Assembly: GCA_012799795.1 (NCBI GenBank)
Contig: JAAZKO010000016.1
Span: 1 to 34,812 of the forward strand
Origin: Minisyncoccota bacterium
GTDB lineage: Bacteria; Patescibacteriota; Microgenomatia; UBA1400; PJMF01
Length of the DNA stretch: 34,812 nucleotides
Direction: 5' to 3'
Below the pieces are notes generated by a model. It ran no database searches. It saw only the letters and a program-made list of their open reading frames with translations, and was not told where the DNA came from. Shown piece after piece: positions 15,582 through 23,978 of the stretch. Position 1 is the first letter of the stretch, and each line of letters starts with the position of its first letter. A program made the position numbers and the translations under genes.

Positions 15582-16527
15582 TAGCCTTCATTTTATTTTT
15601 TATATCTTTAAAGATTTTTTCTTGACGGTCAAATTGATTAAAATGAGCCTGCTGAAGATTTATAAAGTAATCTTCTTTACCAAATAAAAGATATCGATAA
15701 ATATTTTGCAAGGCATAAAAAAATACATTGACTAACCATAAACAATAATCAAATATTTTATTCTTTGAGCCTAAATTAGGCTCATTTTCAGGCCCCAAAG
15801 CAAGCAGCTCCGCAAATTGTTTGTTATTTAACAATATTTTTTCTTTTAAATTGTCTCTGTCAAATAAAGAACGCATTTGTTTAAGTTCATAGGCTTGATA
15901 AATTGAAAAGCCCCTATTAACAATGTCTAGAGAGCTTTCATCCAGCCATAAGTTGAGACACCAAGCTTGTTTATTATTGTTTTTTGCTTGCGCATCTATT
16001 TGTGGCTGTTTGCCTAATATCTTGGCCAATAAAATCACAAAAAATCGAGAAATCCACAGAGTATTTTTTTTCACAATTAAACAAAAATCTAAATCATCAT
16101 CTAGATCAGCATTGTTTAAGGCACTAGAACCGGTTAAGAAAACAGCTTTGATGCTTGGAAAACGCTGTAAGTAATTACTTGCCTGATTAATAGCGGATTG
16201 CCTATTTTTGGCCATTGTTTTTTTACTTGACCTTAATCCCACTAAGTCCTGACGACCTTTCAAAAAATAATAAACAGTTTTTCCTTTAGCTAAACTAGCA
16301 ATTTTTTCTTTTTTTTCTAAACTCTCTAAACTCTTTTGTAACAGAGCCTTATCTCGCTTAAGCATTAACTTGTTAGTTGTGAGTTTCTGGCCAATTAAAA
16401 ATCGCCAATCCCAAACTTTTGCTAAACGCTGATGAATTTCTTTTTTTGTTAAAGGAAAATTAAAATAGTCACTATAGCTAAGCGTAAAAAAAACAGCGTG
16501 GTCTAAATCACTAAAATAAACAGACAC
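15562..16527 (-). CDS. Winged-helix plus Pol-beta-type nucleotidyltransferase domain protein
   Basis: A 321-residue protein. Residues 10-95 look like a winged helix (SYSDYFNFPLTKKEIHQRL, then YYFLKGR). Residues 125-152 carry the minimal nucleotidyltransferase signature VFLTGSSALNNADLDDDLDF with Gly133-Ser134 and Asp145/Asp147 as the metal-binding pair. The C-terminal part is helical with a hydrophobic stretch near 265-285. This type recurs in candidate-phyla genomes without an assigned role; nucleotidyl transfer to a small molecule or protein is only a possibility. Start is GTG at 16527; a TATGAT box lies 6 bases upstream, suggesting leaderless transcription. It is divergent from xth and is followed by the pseudokinase gene with a 20-base overlap, so the two are probably co-expressed. 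Confidence 0.68.
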   Translation of the reverse strand: MSVYFSDLDHAVFFTLSYSDYFNFPLTKKEIHQRLAKVWDWRFLIGQKLTTNKLMLKRDKALLQKSLESLEKKEKIASLAKGKTVYYFLKGRQDLVGLRSSKKTMAKNRQSAINQASNYLQRFPSIKAVFLTGSSALNNADLDDDLDFCLIVKKNTLWISRFFVILLAKILGKQPQIDAQAKNNNKQAWCLNLWLDESSLDIVNRGFSIYQAYELKQMRSLFDRDNLKEKILLNNKQFAELLALGPENEPNLGSKNKIFDYCLWLVNVFFYALQNIYRYLLFGKEDYFINLQQAHFNQFDRQEKIFKDIKNKMKANAFSDF

Positions 16528-16534
16528 CCAGTTA

Positions 16535-16540
16535 TCATAA
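16535..16540 (-). promoter_or_regulatory. -10 box of a probable leaderless promoter (nucleotidyltransferase gene)
   Basis: TATGAT on the minus strand, separated by 6 bases from the GTG start at 16527. No ribosome-binding sequence fits between them. No clear -35 element. It is back to back with the xth promoter. Confidence 0.4.
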
Positions 16541-16560
16541 ACTATCAGCTAAAAATTCGC

Positions 16561-16566
16561 TATAAT
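16561..16566 (+). promoter_or_regulatory. -10 box of a probable leaderless promoter (xth)
   Basis: Perfect TATAAT ending 7 bases before the xth ATG at 16574. Transcription starting at the usual distance would begin at or next to the A of the start codon. No clear -35 box at 16-18 bases. Confidence 0.5.
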
Positions 16567-16573
16567 AAGAGCT

Positions 16574-17341
16574 ATGAGAATTTATTCATGGAACGTCAAT
16601 GGTATTAGAGCAATTATGAAAAAGGGTTTTTTGGATTGGATTGAAGATGAAAAACCAGACATTTTGTGTGTCCAAGAAACTAAGGCTCATCCCGATCAAT
16701 TGAGTTTTGAATTAAAAGAAGTAGATGACTATCAAGTTCATTTTGCTAGTGCAAAAAAGGCTGGTTACAGCGGTACAGCCACTTATTCAAGGATGCAAAC
16801 AAAAAAAGTTCAAATCGGTTTAGGTGAAAAACGTTTTGATCAAGAGGGTCGAACTATTATTAGTTATTATCCAAATTTTGTTTTATTTAATATTTATTTT
16901 CCCAACGGTAAAGCCAGTAAAGAACGATTAGCCTATAAAATGGATTATTATTATTTTCTATTAGATTATTTAAAAAAAATAAAAAAAGAGCAAAAAAATA
17001 TTATTATTACTGGAGATGTTAACACTGCCCATAAAGAGATCGATCTGGCTAGACCGAAAGCTAATGAGAAAATTTCTGGTTTCTTGAAAGAAGAGAGAGA
17101 GTGGATTGACCAACTACTCGATTCTGGTTTTATTGATAGTTATCGCCACTTTTATCCAAAAAAAACTGACGCTTATACCTGGTGGAGTTTGAGGACTGCT
17201 GCTCGAAAACGGAATGTGGGTTGGAGAATCGATTATTTTCTTATTAGTGAACCTTTAATTAAAAACCTAAAGGCTGCCAAAATTCATGATCAGGTAAAAG
17301 GCTCAGATCATTGTCCAATTTCGATCGAAGTTCAATTTTGA
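16574..17341 (+). CDS. xth: Exodeoxyribonuclease III / AP endonuclease
   Basis: Base-excision-repair enzyme cutting 5' of abasic sites and trimming 3' blocking groups. The 255-residue product is full length for the ExoIII family: it begins MRIYSWNVNGIRA, has the metal-binding Glu35 in LCVQETK, YSGTATYSR, the catalytic GDVNTAH, the active-site loop YTWWSLR, WRIDYFL, and the terminal GSDHCPI that holds the Asp-His pair. All catalytic residues appear present. The gene is monocistronic: it diverges from the nucleotidyltransferase gene and ends 1 base from the convergent CoaD-CoaE stop, with no room for a separate terminator. Its promoter sits so close to the ATG that the mRNA is probably leaderless. 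Confidence 0.96.
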   Translation: MRIYSWNVNGIRAIMKKGFLDWIEDEKPDILCVQETKAHPDQLSFELKEVDDYQVHFASAKKAGYSGTATYSRMQTKKVQIGLGEKRFDQEGRTIISYYPNFVLFNIYFPNGKASKERLAYKMDYYYFLLDYLKKIKKEQKNIIITGDVNTAHKEIDLARPKANEKISGFLKEEREWIDQLLDSGFIDSYRHFYPKKTDAYTWWSLRTAARKRNVGWRIDYFLISEPLIKNLKAAKIHDQVKGSDHCPISIEVQF

Positions 17342-17342
17342 T

Positions 17343-18470
17343 TTAAAGAGAAAAATATTTTTTTAGATTTTGCCAAAATTCAGCAATTTTTTGCTCATTA
17401 TTTGTTAAAGAATTTTCTAAAATAAAAAGTTGACCGTGCTGGTGGTTAGTAATTGCCTGTTCAATTATTTTTTTCTTTTTAGCAAAATTATACTGACTTG
17501 CTAAGCGTCGCTTAATTTGATCTTTACTTAAGCCACGCTTTGTTAAACGTTCTTCTTGGGTTTTTTCATCAACATCTAACAAAATTAAATTATAATTGCT
17601 CAGATCCATCATTTTTGTTTCAGCCAAAAGGGCAGCGTTCAAAATGATCAAACCTTCTTTATTTTTCAATTCTTTACGCAACCTCACTAAAATTGGCGTA
17701 TACATAATTTCGTTTAATTTAGTCAGCTTTTTACTGTCAGCAAAAACAATTTCGCCTAAGGCTTTTCTATCTATACCTTTATTTTTACTTACCTCTTGAC
17801 CAAAATTTTTAATAATATCTCGTCTAACTAATTCATATTTTTCTTCACTTAAGTCTTCTTGAATTTGTTGGGCAATTAGATCTAATTCAATATTGTGAGC
17901 AAGAACATTATCTTTTTGCGCCAATTTAACTAATAATTCTCCAACATAACTCTTGCCACTGCCAATTTCCCCGGTTAAGCCAATGATGTATTGTTTTGAC
18001 AACTTTTTTTCTAAAGATTGTTTTACATAAGGACTAACATAATCATGAATTAGCCCCTGATCTTTTTGAATTTCTTTAACCGCACTTGAGCTAATATGAG
18101 ATAGTTCTGGTCTAGTAAATAATAAAAAAGTATCAATCCCTAAGCGCTGACTCTCACTTATTAGATGCGAATTGTGTTCGTACTCAAAATCTTGATTAGT
18201 TCTCACTCCCTTAATAATCACATTAACATTATTCTCATAAGCAAAATCAACCAATAGACCGGTAAACGAAGAAACTTTAACATTTTTTAGATTTGCCAAA
18301 CTGCGGCGGGCCATTTCTTCTCTTTCTTCTAGAGAAAATAGATAGTTTTTTAAGCGATTAATACCAATAGCGACGATTAATTGATCAAATGCCTTAGCAG
18401 CTCGTTTAATAATATCCAAATGTCCATGTGTAATTGGGTCGCCAGAAAGGGCATATAAGGCTCTTGTCAT
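17343..18470 (-). CDS. coaDE: Bifunctional phosphopantetheine adenylyltransferase / dephospho-CoA kinase (CoaD-CoaE fusion)
   Basis: Catalyses the last two steps of CoA synthesis: 4'-phosphopantetheine to dephospho-CoA, then to CoA. Residues 1-155 are CoaD: SGDPITHGH (9-17) with the T-x-G-H nucleotidyl-transfer motif, GVRTNQDFEYE (88-98) and HISSSAVKEI. Residues 160-375 are CoaE: the P-loop GEIGSGKS (167-174), then a lid with the repeated arginines of RLTKRGLSKDQIKRRL. The two are normally separate bacterial genes; a fusion in this order is known for eukaryotic CoA synthase. The ATG at 18470 is chosen, 7 bases after the upstream stop; a TTG at 18485 is possible. There is no clear ribosome site. 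It is the last gene of the fermentation operon, whose enzymes depend on CoA. Confidence 0.88.
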   Translation of the reverse strand: MTRALYALSGDPITHGHLDIIKRAAKAFDQLIVAIGINRLKNYLFSLEEREEMARRSLANLKNVKVSSFTGLLVDFAYENNVNVIIKGVRTNQDFEYEHNSHLISESQRLGIDTFLLFTRPELSHISSSAVKEIQKDQGLIHDYVSPYVKQSLEKKLSKQYIIGLTGEIGSGKSYVGELLVKLAQKDNVLAHNIELDLIAQQIQEDLSEEKYELVRRDIIKNFGQEVSKNKGIDRKALGEIVFADSKKLTKLNEIMYTPILVRLRKELKNKEGLIILNAALLAETKMMDLSNYNLILLDVDEKTQEERLTKRGLSKDQIKRRLASQYNFAKKKKIIEQAITNHQHGQLFILENSLTNNEQKIAEFWQNLKKYFSL

Positions 18471-18477
18471 AAAGAAA

Positions 18478-20565
18478 TTATTCAATAACTATGCGTGCGT
18501 CAAGCACTTTTGCTCCTTGAGCAGTCAATAATAATGGATTAATATCTAATTCTTTAATTTCCGGAAAATCTGTCGCTAGTTGAGCTAAACGAGCAATCGC
18601 TTCTATTAAGCTTTCTTGATCAATAGCTTTTTGACCTCTAGCACCAGCAAAAATACTGCTAGATTTTAAGCCATTTACCATTTTCTTAATCTCCAAAAGA
18701 CTGAGTGGAGGAAAAGCAAAGGTTACATCTTTAAAAACTTCCACATAAATTCCTCCCAAACCAAACATTAACATGCTGCCTAAAGAATTTTTATTAATGC
18801 CCAAAATTGTTTCATGACCCTCAGGAGCCATTTCCATTAATAAAACACCCTCCAGCTTTGCTTGCGGCTTGTTTTTAGCAACTGTTTTCATCATTTCGCT
18901 AAATTTATTTTGAACATTGTCTGCTGTCACATTTAACATAACTCCGCCAACATCACTTTTGTGTAAAATGTCTGGTGAAACAATTTTCATTGCCACAGCG
19001 CAGTTGAATTCGTCGAGAATTTTTTTAGCTTCACTCGCTGATTTGGCCACAGCGCTTTTGAGTAAAGGAAAATTATATGCTTTTAAAATTTCCATAGCTT
19101 CTGCCTCAGGAAAACTGGTTTTTCCTTTTGCTTTGGCTTCTTGAAAAATTTTACTCACTTTCTCTCGATTAATGTCCTTGAAAACTAAAGGCTTACCTTC
19201 TTTGATTTTAGTCCATGCCACAAATTTAGCTAGCGCCCCCAAACCAAGCGCGGCTGATTCTGGAAAAGTTGTATTGGCAACTTTATTTTCTCTCAAAAGC
19301 TTTACTCCGCCTTCAACTAAATCGCGACCCATTAGTGATACAACAATGGCTTTATCAGTTTTTTTCCTTAAATTAATAACTGCCTTAGCAGTTTTAACTG
19401 GCTCGGTCATCGTTTGCGGGGTTAATAATAATAAAATAGCATCAGTGTTTTTATCATCAGAAATTACTTCTAGAGTCTTCTCATAAACTTCACCCACCGC
19501 ATCACCCAAAATATCAACTGGGTTGTGAGTGTTGGCCGCTGCTGGTAAAAATTCCTCTAACTTTTTAATCGTTTTGTTTTCTAATTTCGTCATTTCCAAA
19601 GCATTTTCTATTACCGCGTCCGTAGTTAAAACACCAGGACCACCAGCATTAGTAATTACTGTAACTGCTTTAATTTCTGTGAATGGATTAGCACTAAAAA
19701 CTGAGGCTAAATCAAACAATTCACTGACTGACTGAGCACGAATTATTCCTGCTTGATCAAAAAGCGCTTGATAAGCGTTGTCGCCACCACTTAAGGAACC
19801 AGTGTGCGAAGCAATTGCCCCCGCTCCCGCCTCAGTTTTTCCAGATTTAAGAATAATAATCGCTTTTGCCTCTTTACCCCGATTGAGTTTCTTTAAGGTT
19901 TTAATAATAGCTGGAGCGTTATCAAGAGCTTCCGCATATAAACAAATCACCTTTGTTTGGGGATCTTGATGCAAATATTTAATCAAGGCTAATTCGCCTA
20001 AAGCTGCCTTATTACCAATACTAATAAACTTTGAAAAACCCAAACCTAAATCTTTAGCATAATCTAAGACCGCTGTACACAAAGCTCCACTCTGAGACAC
20101 AAAAGCCACATTACCCACCTCAGGCATTATTGCAGCAAAAGAAGCATTCATTTTATGCTGAGCATTAATTACTCCCAAGCAATTTGGGCCAACTAAAATT
20201 ATCCCATGACGCTTGCAGGCTGCTGCTAATTCTTCTTCCAACTCTAAATTGCCAGCTTCTTTAAAACCAGCTGAAATAACAATCATGGCCTGTGCGCCTT
20301 TTTTAGCTGCTTCTTCAACCACCGAAGTAACAAATTTTGCAGGAATCGCTACCACCACCAAATCGATTTTTTGATCTAAATCTTTAATATCATGATAAAC
20401 TTTTAAACCGTAAAGCTGATCTATTTTAGGATTAATGGGATAAATTTTTCCAGCAAAACCCTGATTGACTAAATTCTTTACCACATCATTACCGACAGTT
20501 TTTTCACGACTGGAAGCGCCAATAACTGCAATCGCCTGAGGTTGAAAAAGAGCTTTAAAATTCAT
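18478..20565 (-). CDS. acd: Acetyl-CoA synthetase (ADP-forming), fused alpha-beta subunits
   Basis: Converts acetyl-CoA, ADP and phosphate to acetate, CoA and ATP, giving substrate-level phosphorylation. The 695-residue protein contains the CoA-binding Rossmann domain (AIAVIGASS at 11-19), succinyl-CoA-ligase-like domains with VGPNCLG and FVSQSG, and SHTGSLSG with the phosphorylated His254. From about 480 an ATP-grasp domain follows, with FPEAEAMEIL, IVSPDILHKSDVGGV and a terminal ELDINPLLL. This is the full fused ACD layout known from archaea and fermentative bacteria. It lies about 15 bases after pflA and is followed within 7 bases by CoaD-CoaE. In this operon it would harvest ATP from the acetyl-CoA made by PflB. 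Substrate breadth (acetyl versus other acyl groups) cannot be read from the sequence. Confidence 0.92.
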   Translation of the reverse strand: MNFKALFQPQAIAVIGASSREKTVGNDVVKNLVNQGFAGKIYPINPKIDQLYGLKVYHDIKDLDQKIDLVVVAIPAKFVTSVVEEAAKKGAQAMIVISAGFKEAGNLELEEELAAACKRHGIILVGPNCLGVINAQHKMNASFAAIMPEVGNVAFVSQSGALCTAVLDYAKDLGLGFSKFISIGNKAALGELALIKYLHQDPQTKVICLYAEALDNAPAIIKTLKKLNRGKEAKAIIILKSGKTEAGAGAIASHTGSLSGGDNAYQALFDQAGIIRAQSVSELFDLASVFSANPFTEIKAVTVITNAGGPGVLTTDAVIENALEMTKLENKTIKKLEEFLPAAANTHNPVDILGDAVGEVYEKTLEVISDDKNTDAILLLLTPQTMTEPVKTAKAVINLRKKTDKAIVVSLMGRDLVEGGVKLLRENKVANTTFPESAALGLGALAKFVAWTKIKEGKPLVFKDINREKVSKIFQEAKAKGKTSFPEAEAMEILKAYNFPLLKSAVAKSASEAKKILDEFNCAVAMKIVSPDILHKSDVGGVMLNVTADNVQNKFSEMMKTVAKNKPQAKLEGVLLMEMAPEGHETILGINKNSLGSMLMFGLGGIYVEVFKDVTFAFPPLSLLEIKKMVNGLKSSSIFAGARGQKAIDQESLIEAIARLAQLATDFPEIKELDINPLLLTAQGAKVLDARIVIE

Positions 20566-20580
20566 AAATGCTTTCTGTTT

Positions 20581-21333
20581 TTAGTTCACTACCACTTTAT
20601 TTCCTAAATACTCAGTAAAAATATTTTTTGCTTTGGCTATTTCCTCTTTGCTGGGGGCTTTTGTGTCAGCTAAATAATATTCTCTTCCCAATTCCTTATA
20701 TTTGTGTTTGCCTAATTCGTGGTAGGGTAAGATCTCCACTTTACTAACAGTTTTAAAATGGGAAAAATATTTAGCCCAAGCAATTAAATGTTTTTCTTGA
20801 TCTGTCCAGCCTGGCACCAAAACGTAACGCAAGTGCATTTCCCGACCACTTTTCTCTCTGATTTTAGCATTTTCTAAAACTTTTGCATTACTTTGACCAA
20901 CTAGTTTGCGATGCCAATCAGCATCAATGTGTTTAACATCCAACAACAACAAATCGGTAAAACGATAAAGCTCCTCCACGGCCTTACTAACTATTGCTCC
21001 ACAACTATCTAAGCAGGTGTGAAAACCGCGTTCTTTAGCCTTTTTAAACAAAGACGTTAACACCTTAGCTTGTAAAGTGGGTTCCCCACCCGAAATTGTT
21101 AAACCACCCTGAGTACAATTTTTACCAAAATAAGGTTTTTCTCTTTCTAACAAATCGAGAATTTCAGCTATAGTCTTTGTTTTAGTTTGCTCAGTTTCTA
21201 AATCTTGGGTGTCGGGATTGTGACAATAAAGACAACGAAAAGGACAGCCTTGCGCAAAAATTACTAAGCGAATGCCTGGGCCATCATGTACCCCAAAAGT
21301 TTCAATTGAGTGAATTTTTAGAGTTTTAGCCAT
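20581..21333 (-). CDS. pflA: Pyruvate formate-lyase activating enzyme
   Basis: Radical SAM enzyme that installs the glycyl radical on PflB. The 250-residue product has IETFGVHDGPGIRLV near the N-terminus, the 4Fe-4S motif CPFRCLYC (Cys30, Cys34, Cys37), GGLTISGGEPTLQ for SAM binding, and LLLLDVKHID. Length matches E. coli PflA. The start is placed at the ATG at 21333, one base after the pflB stop, because the family begins here; an upstream ATG at 21363 would lie inside pflB. The Shine-Dalgarno sequence is weak, and tight coupling to pflB is likely. Oxygen sensitivity of the pair implies an anaerobic host. Confidence 0.95.
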   Translation of the reverse strand: MAKTLKIHSIETFGVHDGPGIRLVIFAQGCPFRCLYCHNPDTQDLETEQTKTKTIAEILDLLEREKPYFGKNCTQGGLTISGGEPTLQAKVLTSLFKKAKERGFHTCLDSCGAIVSKAVEELYRFTDLLLLDVKHIDADWHRKLVGQSNAKVLENAKIREKSGREMHLRYVLVPGWTDQEKHLIAWAKYFSHFKTVSKVEILPYHELGKHKYKELGREYYLADTKAPSKEEIAKAKNIFTEYLGNKVVVN

Positions 21334-21334
21334 C

Positions 21335-23557
21335 TTACATTGTCTTATGGAAAGTGCGAGCAATTACCTCTTCTTGAAGAGCTCTCGTTAATTTAATAAA
21401 ATTAACAGCATAGCCAGAAACACGAATGGTTAATTGAGGATATTTCTCAGGATGCTCCATTGCGTCTTCTAAAGTTTCTCGATTTAAAACATTAACATTG
21501 AGGTGGTGAGCTTCTTTATTAAAATAACCATCTAGCATTCCAACTAAGTTGCTAATTTGCTGTTTTCGTTCACTACCAAGTGCTTTAGGCACTATGGAAA
21601 AAGTATTAGAAATACCATCTCTAGCATCAGCGTAATCGATTTTAGCCACACTATTTAACGAAGCAATTGCCCCGGAATGGTCTCGGCCATGCATGGGATT
21701 GGCGCCTGGAGCAAAAGGTTCACCGGCCTTACGACCATCTGGTGTAGCTCCAGTTTTTTTACCATAAACAACATTTGAGGTAATGGTTAACACTGACAAA
21801 GTAGCAGTTGCATCTCGATAAATATGATTTTTAGCCAACTCCTCATTGAAGCGCTTTACCAAATCAACTGCCATCTCATCAACTCGATCATCATCGTTAC
21901 CAAACATTGGATATTCTCCTTCAACCTTGTAGTTGGTGGCTAAACCATCCTTATCTCTAACAGAGGTCACCTTAGCAAATTTAATTGCTGAAATAGAATC
22001 AGCCACAACACTTAATCCAGCCACACCAAAAGCCATATTTCGATGACAGTGGGTGTCCATAAGCGCTAATTGAGCTTTTTCATAATAATATTTATCATGC
22101 ATGTAATGAATAACATTCATGGTGTTAACATAAGCTTTGGCAAGATAGGACACTGTTTTTTTAAAACGCTTTTTAAACTCTTCATATTTAATCGGACCCG
22201 CTGGCAAAGGCTCAATGCCCGGAACAACTAATTCTCCACTAATTTCATCACGACCCTCATTAATAGCCATCAACATTGCTTTAGCTAAATTACAACGAGC
22301 TCCAAAAAATTGCATTTCTTTGCCGGTCTCCATCATTGACACACAGCAAGCAATACAATAATCATCACACTGGCCCTTTTCTCGCATTAAATCATCATTT
22401 TCATACTGAATTGAAGATGTGTCTATTGATACTTGAGCGCAAGACTTTTTCCAACCCTCTGGCAATTTCTCTGACCATAGAACAGTTAAGTTTGGTTCTG
22501 GAGCGGGTCCTAAATTATATAAACTTTGTAAAAATCTGAAGCTGGTTTTAGTAATTTTATGCTGACCATTGCTAAAAAATCCGCCTAAACATTCGGTTGT
22601 CCAGGTAGGATCGCCAGCAAAAAGTTGATTATAAACATCCATGCGTAAATGACGAATCAAGCGACATTGAATAATAAAATGGTCAACTAATTCTTGCGCT
22701 TCTTGCTCTGTGATTCTGCCCTCTAATAAATCACGTTCAATATAAATGTCAAAAAATGAGCTGACATTGCCTAAACTCATAGCTGCTCCGTCTTGTTCCT
22801 TAAGAGCCGCTAAAAAGCCAAACCAAGTCCACTGAATTGCTTCTTGTGCGCTTTCCGCAGGTTTAGAAATATCATAAGCATAAGTTTTGGCCATTATTTT
22901 CATAGCCTTAAGAGCTTTGATTTGTTCACTCACTTCTTCTCGTAATCTGATTAATTCATCAGTCATCACTCCCACTAAAGCTTCTTTGTCAGCTTTTTTA
23001 GCTTCAATTAGGCGATCAATTCCATAAAGAGCTACACGTCGATAATCTCCAATAATTCTGCCACGAGCATAATTGTCTGGCAAACCAGTTAAAATTCCAG
23101 TAGAACGTAAGAGTCTCATCTCTTTAGTATAAGCATCAAAAACTCCGTCGTTATGACTCTTACGATATTCATCAAAAATTTCTACTACTTTTTTGGAAAC
23201 TTTATAGCCGTTTTCTTCCGCAGCTGCCTCAACCACTCTAATTCCACCAAATGGTTTGATTGCTCTTTTCAATGGTTGATCGGTTTGATAACCAACAATT
23301 TTTTCTAGATCTTTATCTAAATATCCTGGTTTATGACTAGTAATAGTAGAAATAGTTTCAGTATCAATGTCTAAAATTCCTCCATTGGCCGTTTCTTCGC
23401 TCAAAAGTTTACTTGCTTTTTCCCATAATTTTTTAGTGTTCTCTGTTGGGCCCAACAAAAAACTCGCATCACCCTCATAGGGAGTCATATTTTGTAAGAT
23501 AAAATCTCTAGTATTAATTTGCTTTTGCCAAACACCACCTTTAAAATTTTTTGCCAT
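21335..23557 (-). CDS. pflB: Formate C-acetyltransferase (pyruvate formate-lyase)
   Basis: Glycyl-radical enzyme: pyruvate plus CoA gives acetyl-CoA plus formate. The 740-residue protein is close to the E. coli length. The adjacent active-site cysteines are present in CIACCVS (Cys404, Cys405), and the glycyl-radical site IRVSGYAVNF places Gly715 25 residues from the end. Both features distinguish a true PFL from other glycyl-radical enzymes such as glycerol dehydratase. AAAAGGATAAA precedes the ATG. It opens the minus-strand operon pflB-pflA-acd-coaDE. A candidate promoter is at 23584-23611. No formate transporter is nearby. Confidence 0.97.
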   Translation of the reverse strand: MAKNFKGGVWQKQINTRDFILQNMTPYEGDASFLLGPTENTKKLWEKASKLLSEETANGGILDIDTETISTITSHKPGYLDKDLEKIVGYQTDQPLKRAIKPFGGIRVVEAAAEENGYKVSKKVVEIFDEYRKSHNDGVFDAYTKEMRLLRSTGILTGLPDNYARGRIIGDYRRVALYGIDRLIEAKKADKEALVGVMTDELIRLREEVSEQIKALKAMKIMAKTYAYDISKPAESAQEAIQWTWFGFLAALKEQDGAAMSLGNVSSFFDIYIERDLLEGRITEQEAQELVDHFIIQCRLIRHLRMDVYNQLFAGDPTWTTECLGGFFSNGQHKITKTSFRFLQSLYNLGPAPEPNLTVLWSEKLPEGWKKSCAQVSIDTSSIQYENDDLMREKGQCDDYCIACCVSMMETGKEMQFFGARCNLAKAMLMAINEGRDEISGELVVPGIEPLPAGPIKYEEFKKRFKKTVSYLAKAYVNTMNVIHYMHDKYYYEKAQLALMDTHCHRNMAFGVAGLSVVADSISAIKFAKVTSVRDKDGLATNYKVEGEYPMFGNDDDRVDEMAVDLVKRFNEELAKNHIYRDATATLSVLTITSNVVYGKKTGATPDGRKAGEPFAPGANPMHGRDHSGAIASLNSVAKIDYADARDGISNTFSIVPKALGSERKQQISNLVGMLDGYFNKEAHHLNVNVLNRETLEDAMEHPEKYPQLTIRVSGYAVNFIKLTRALQEEVIARTFHKTM

Positions 23558-23583
23558 TTTATCCTTTTTTTAATGATTGTTAA

Positions 23584-23611
23584 ATTTTAATTTATTCCAA
23601 ATAAAAAACAA
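23584..23611 (-). promoter_or_regulatory. Candidate promoter of the pflB operon
   Basis: On the minus strand TTGTTT (23611-23606) and TAAAAT (23589-23584) are separated by 16 bases, 26 bases before the pflB ATG. The 163-base gap upstream of pflB holds no gene. It also contains a perfect CTTTG/CAAAG inverted repeat at 23623-23634, just upstream of the -35 box, that might be an operator. Confidence 0.3.
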
Positions 23612-23720
23612 GGTCCTTCAGACTTTGAACAAAGGTATCATAATCAAAAACGCCGTTAAATACAAGCTTTTTTTCAGCAAAAACAGAGTGATATAATAAC
23701 AAAACATTAAAGGGCCTTAG

Positions 23721-23978
23721 TTAAGCAAACATAATCCATTCTGGTTTGAAAAACATCAATATCCCAATAATCAACATTATAATTCCTCCAATTAAACGTG
23801 AGTAACTAGCATATTTAGTATTTAGCGCTACTTGCTTCATAGTAATCATGGCAATAGCAAAAACCACCATGTCATCAAGCATAAACACCACAATATAAAT
23901 GAATAAGTAAAAATAATATTGCACAGTCGTTAAAGCACTCATGCTTAAGAGCTTGGTGTAAATAGCAGGTAAACCGGC
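23721..23978 (-). pseudogene. C-terminal part of the DsbD-like protein, downstream of an in-frame TAG
   Basis: These 85 codons continue the same reading frame directly after the TAG at 23979-23981. They begin AGLPAIYTKLL and contain two hydrophobic helices with the charged FMLDDMVVF segment typical of the last two helices of DsbD/CcdA-like transporters, ending in TAA. An ATG at 23942 could start a 73-residue fragment, but it has no ribosome site. It is best read as the tail of the upstream gene: by read-through, in a gene recently broken by a nonsense mutation, or because of a base error. Confidence 0.7.

Noticed and set aside
15472..15687. A 71-codon plus-strand open frame across the junction of two minus-strand genes
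   Set aside because: It is antisense to both the pseudokinase start and the nucleotidyltransferase end, and shows no family sequence.
18471..18485. TTG at 18485 as the start of CoaD-CoaE, and a leaderless -10 (AATAAT) before the ATG at 18470
   Set aside because: The TTG would add five residues absent from CoaD proteins. AATAAT lacks the key first T of a -10 box, and the gene is internal to an operon.
19172..19486. A 104-codon plus-strand open frame, and similar ones at 18917, 19529 and 19778
   Set aside because: They lie antisense to the acetyl-CoA synthetase gene, follow its codon pattern in mirror image, and encode no recognisable motif or ribosome site.
23623..23634. CTTTG-AA-CAAAG inverted repeat upstream of the pflB operon as an FNR-type site
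   Set aside because: It does not match TTGAT-N4-ATCAA, occurs once, and short palindromes are expected in AT-rich DNA. Kept only as a note on the promoter entry.
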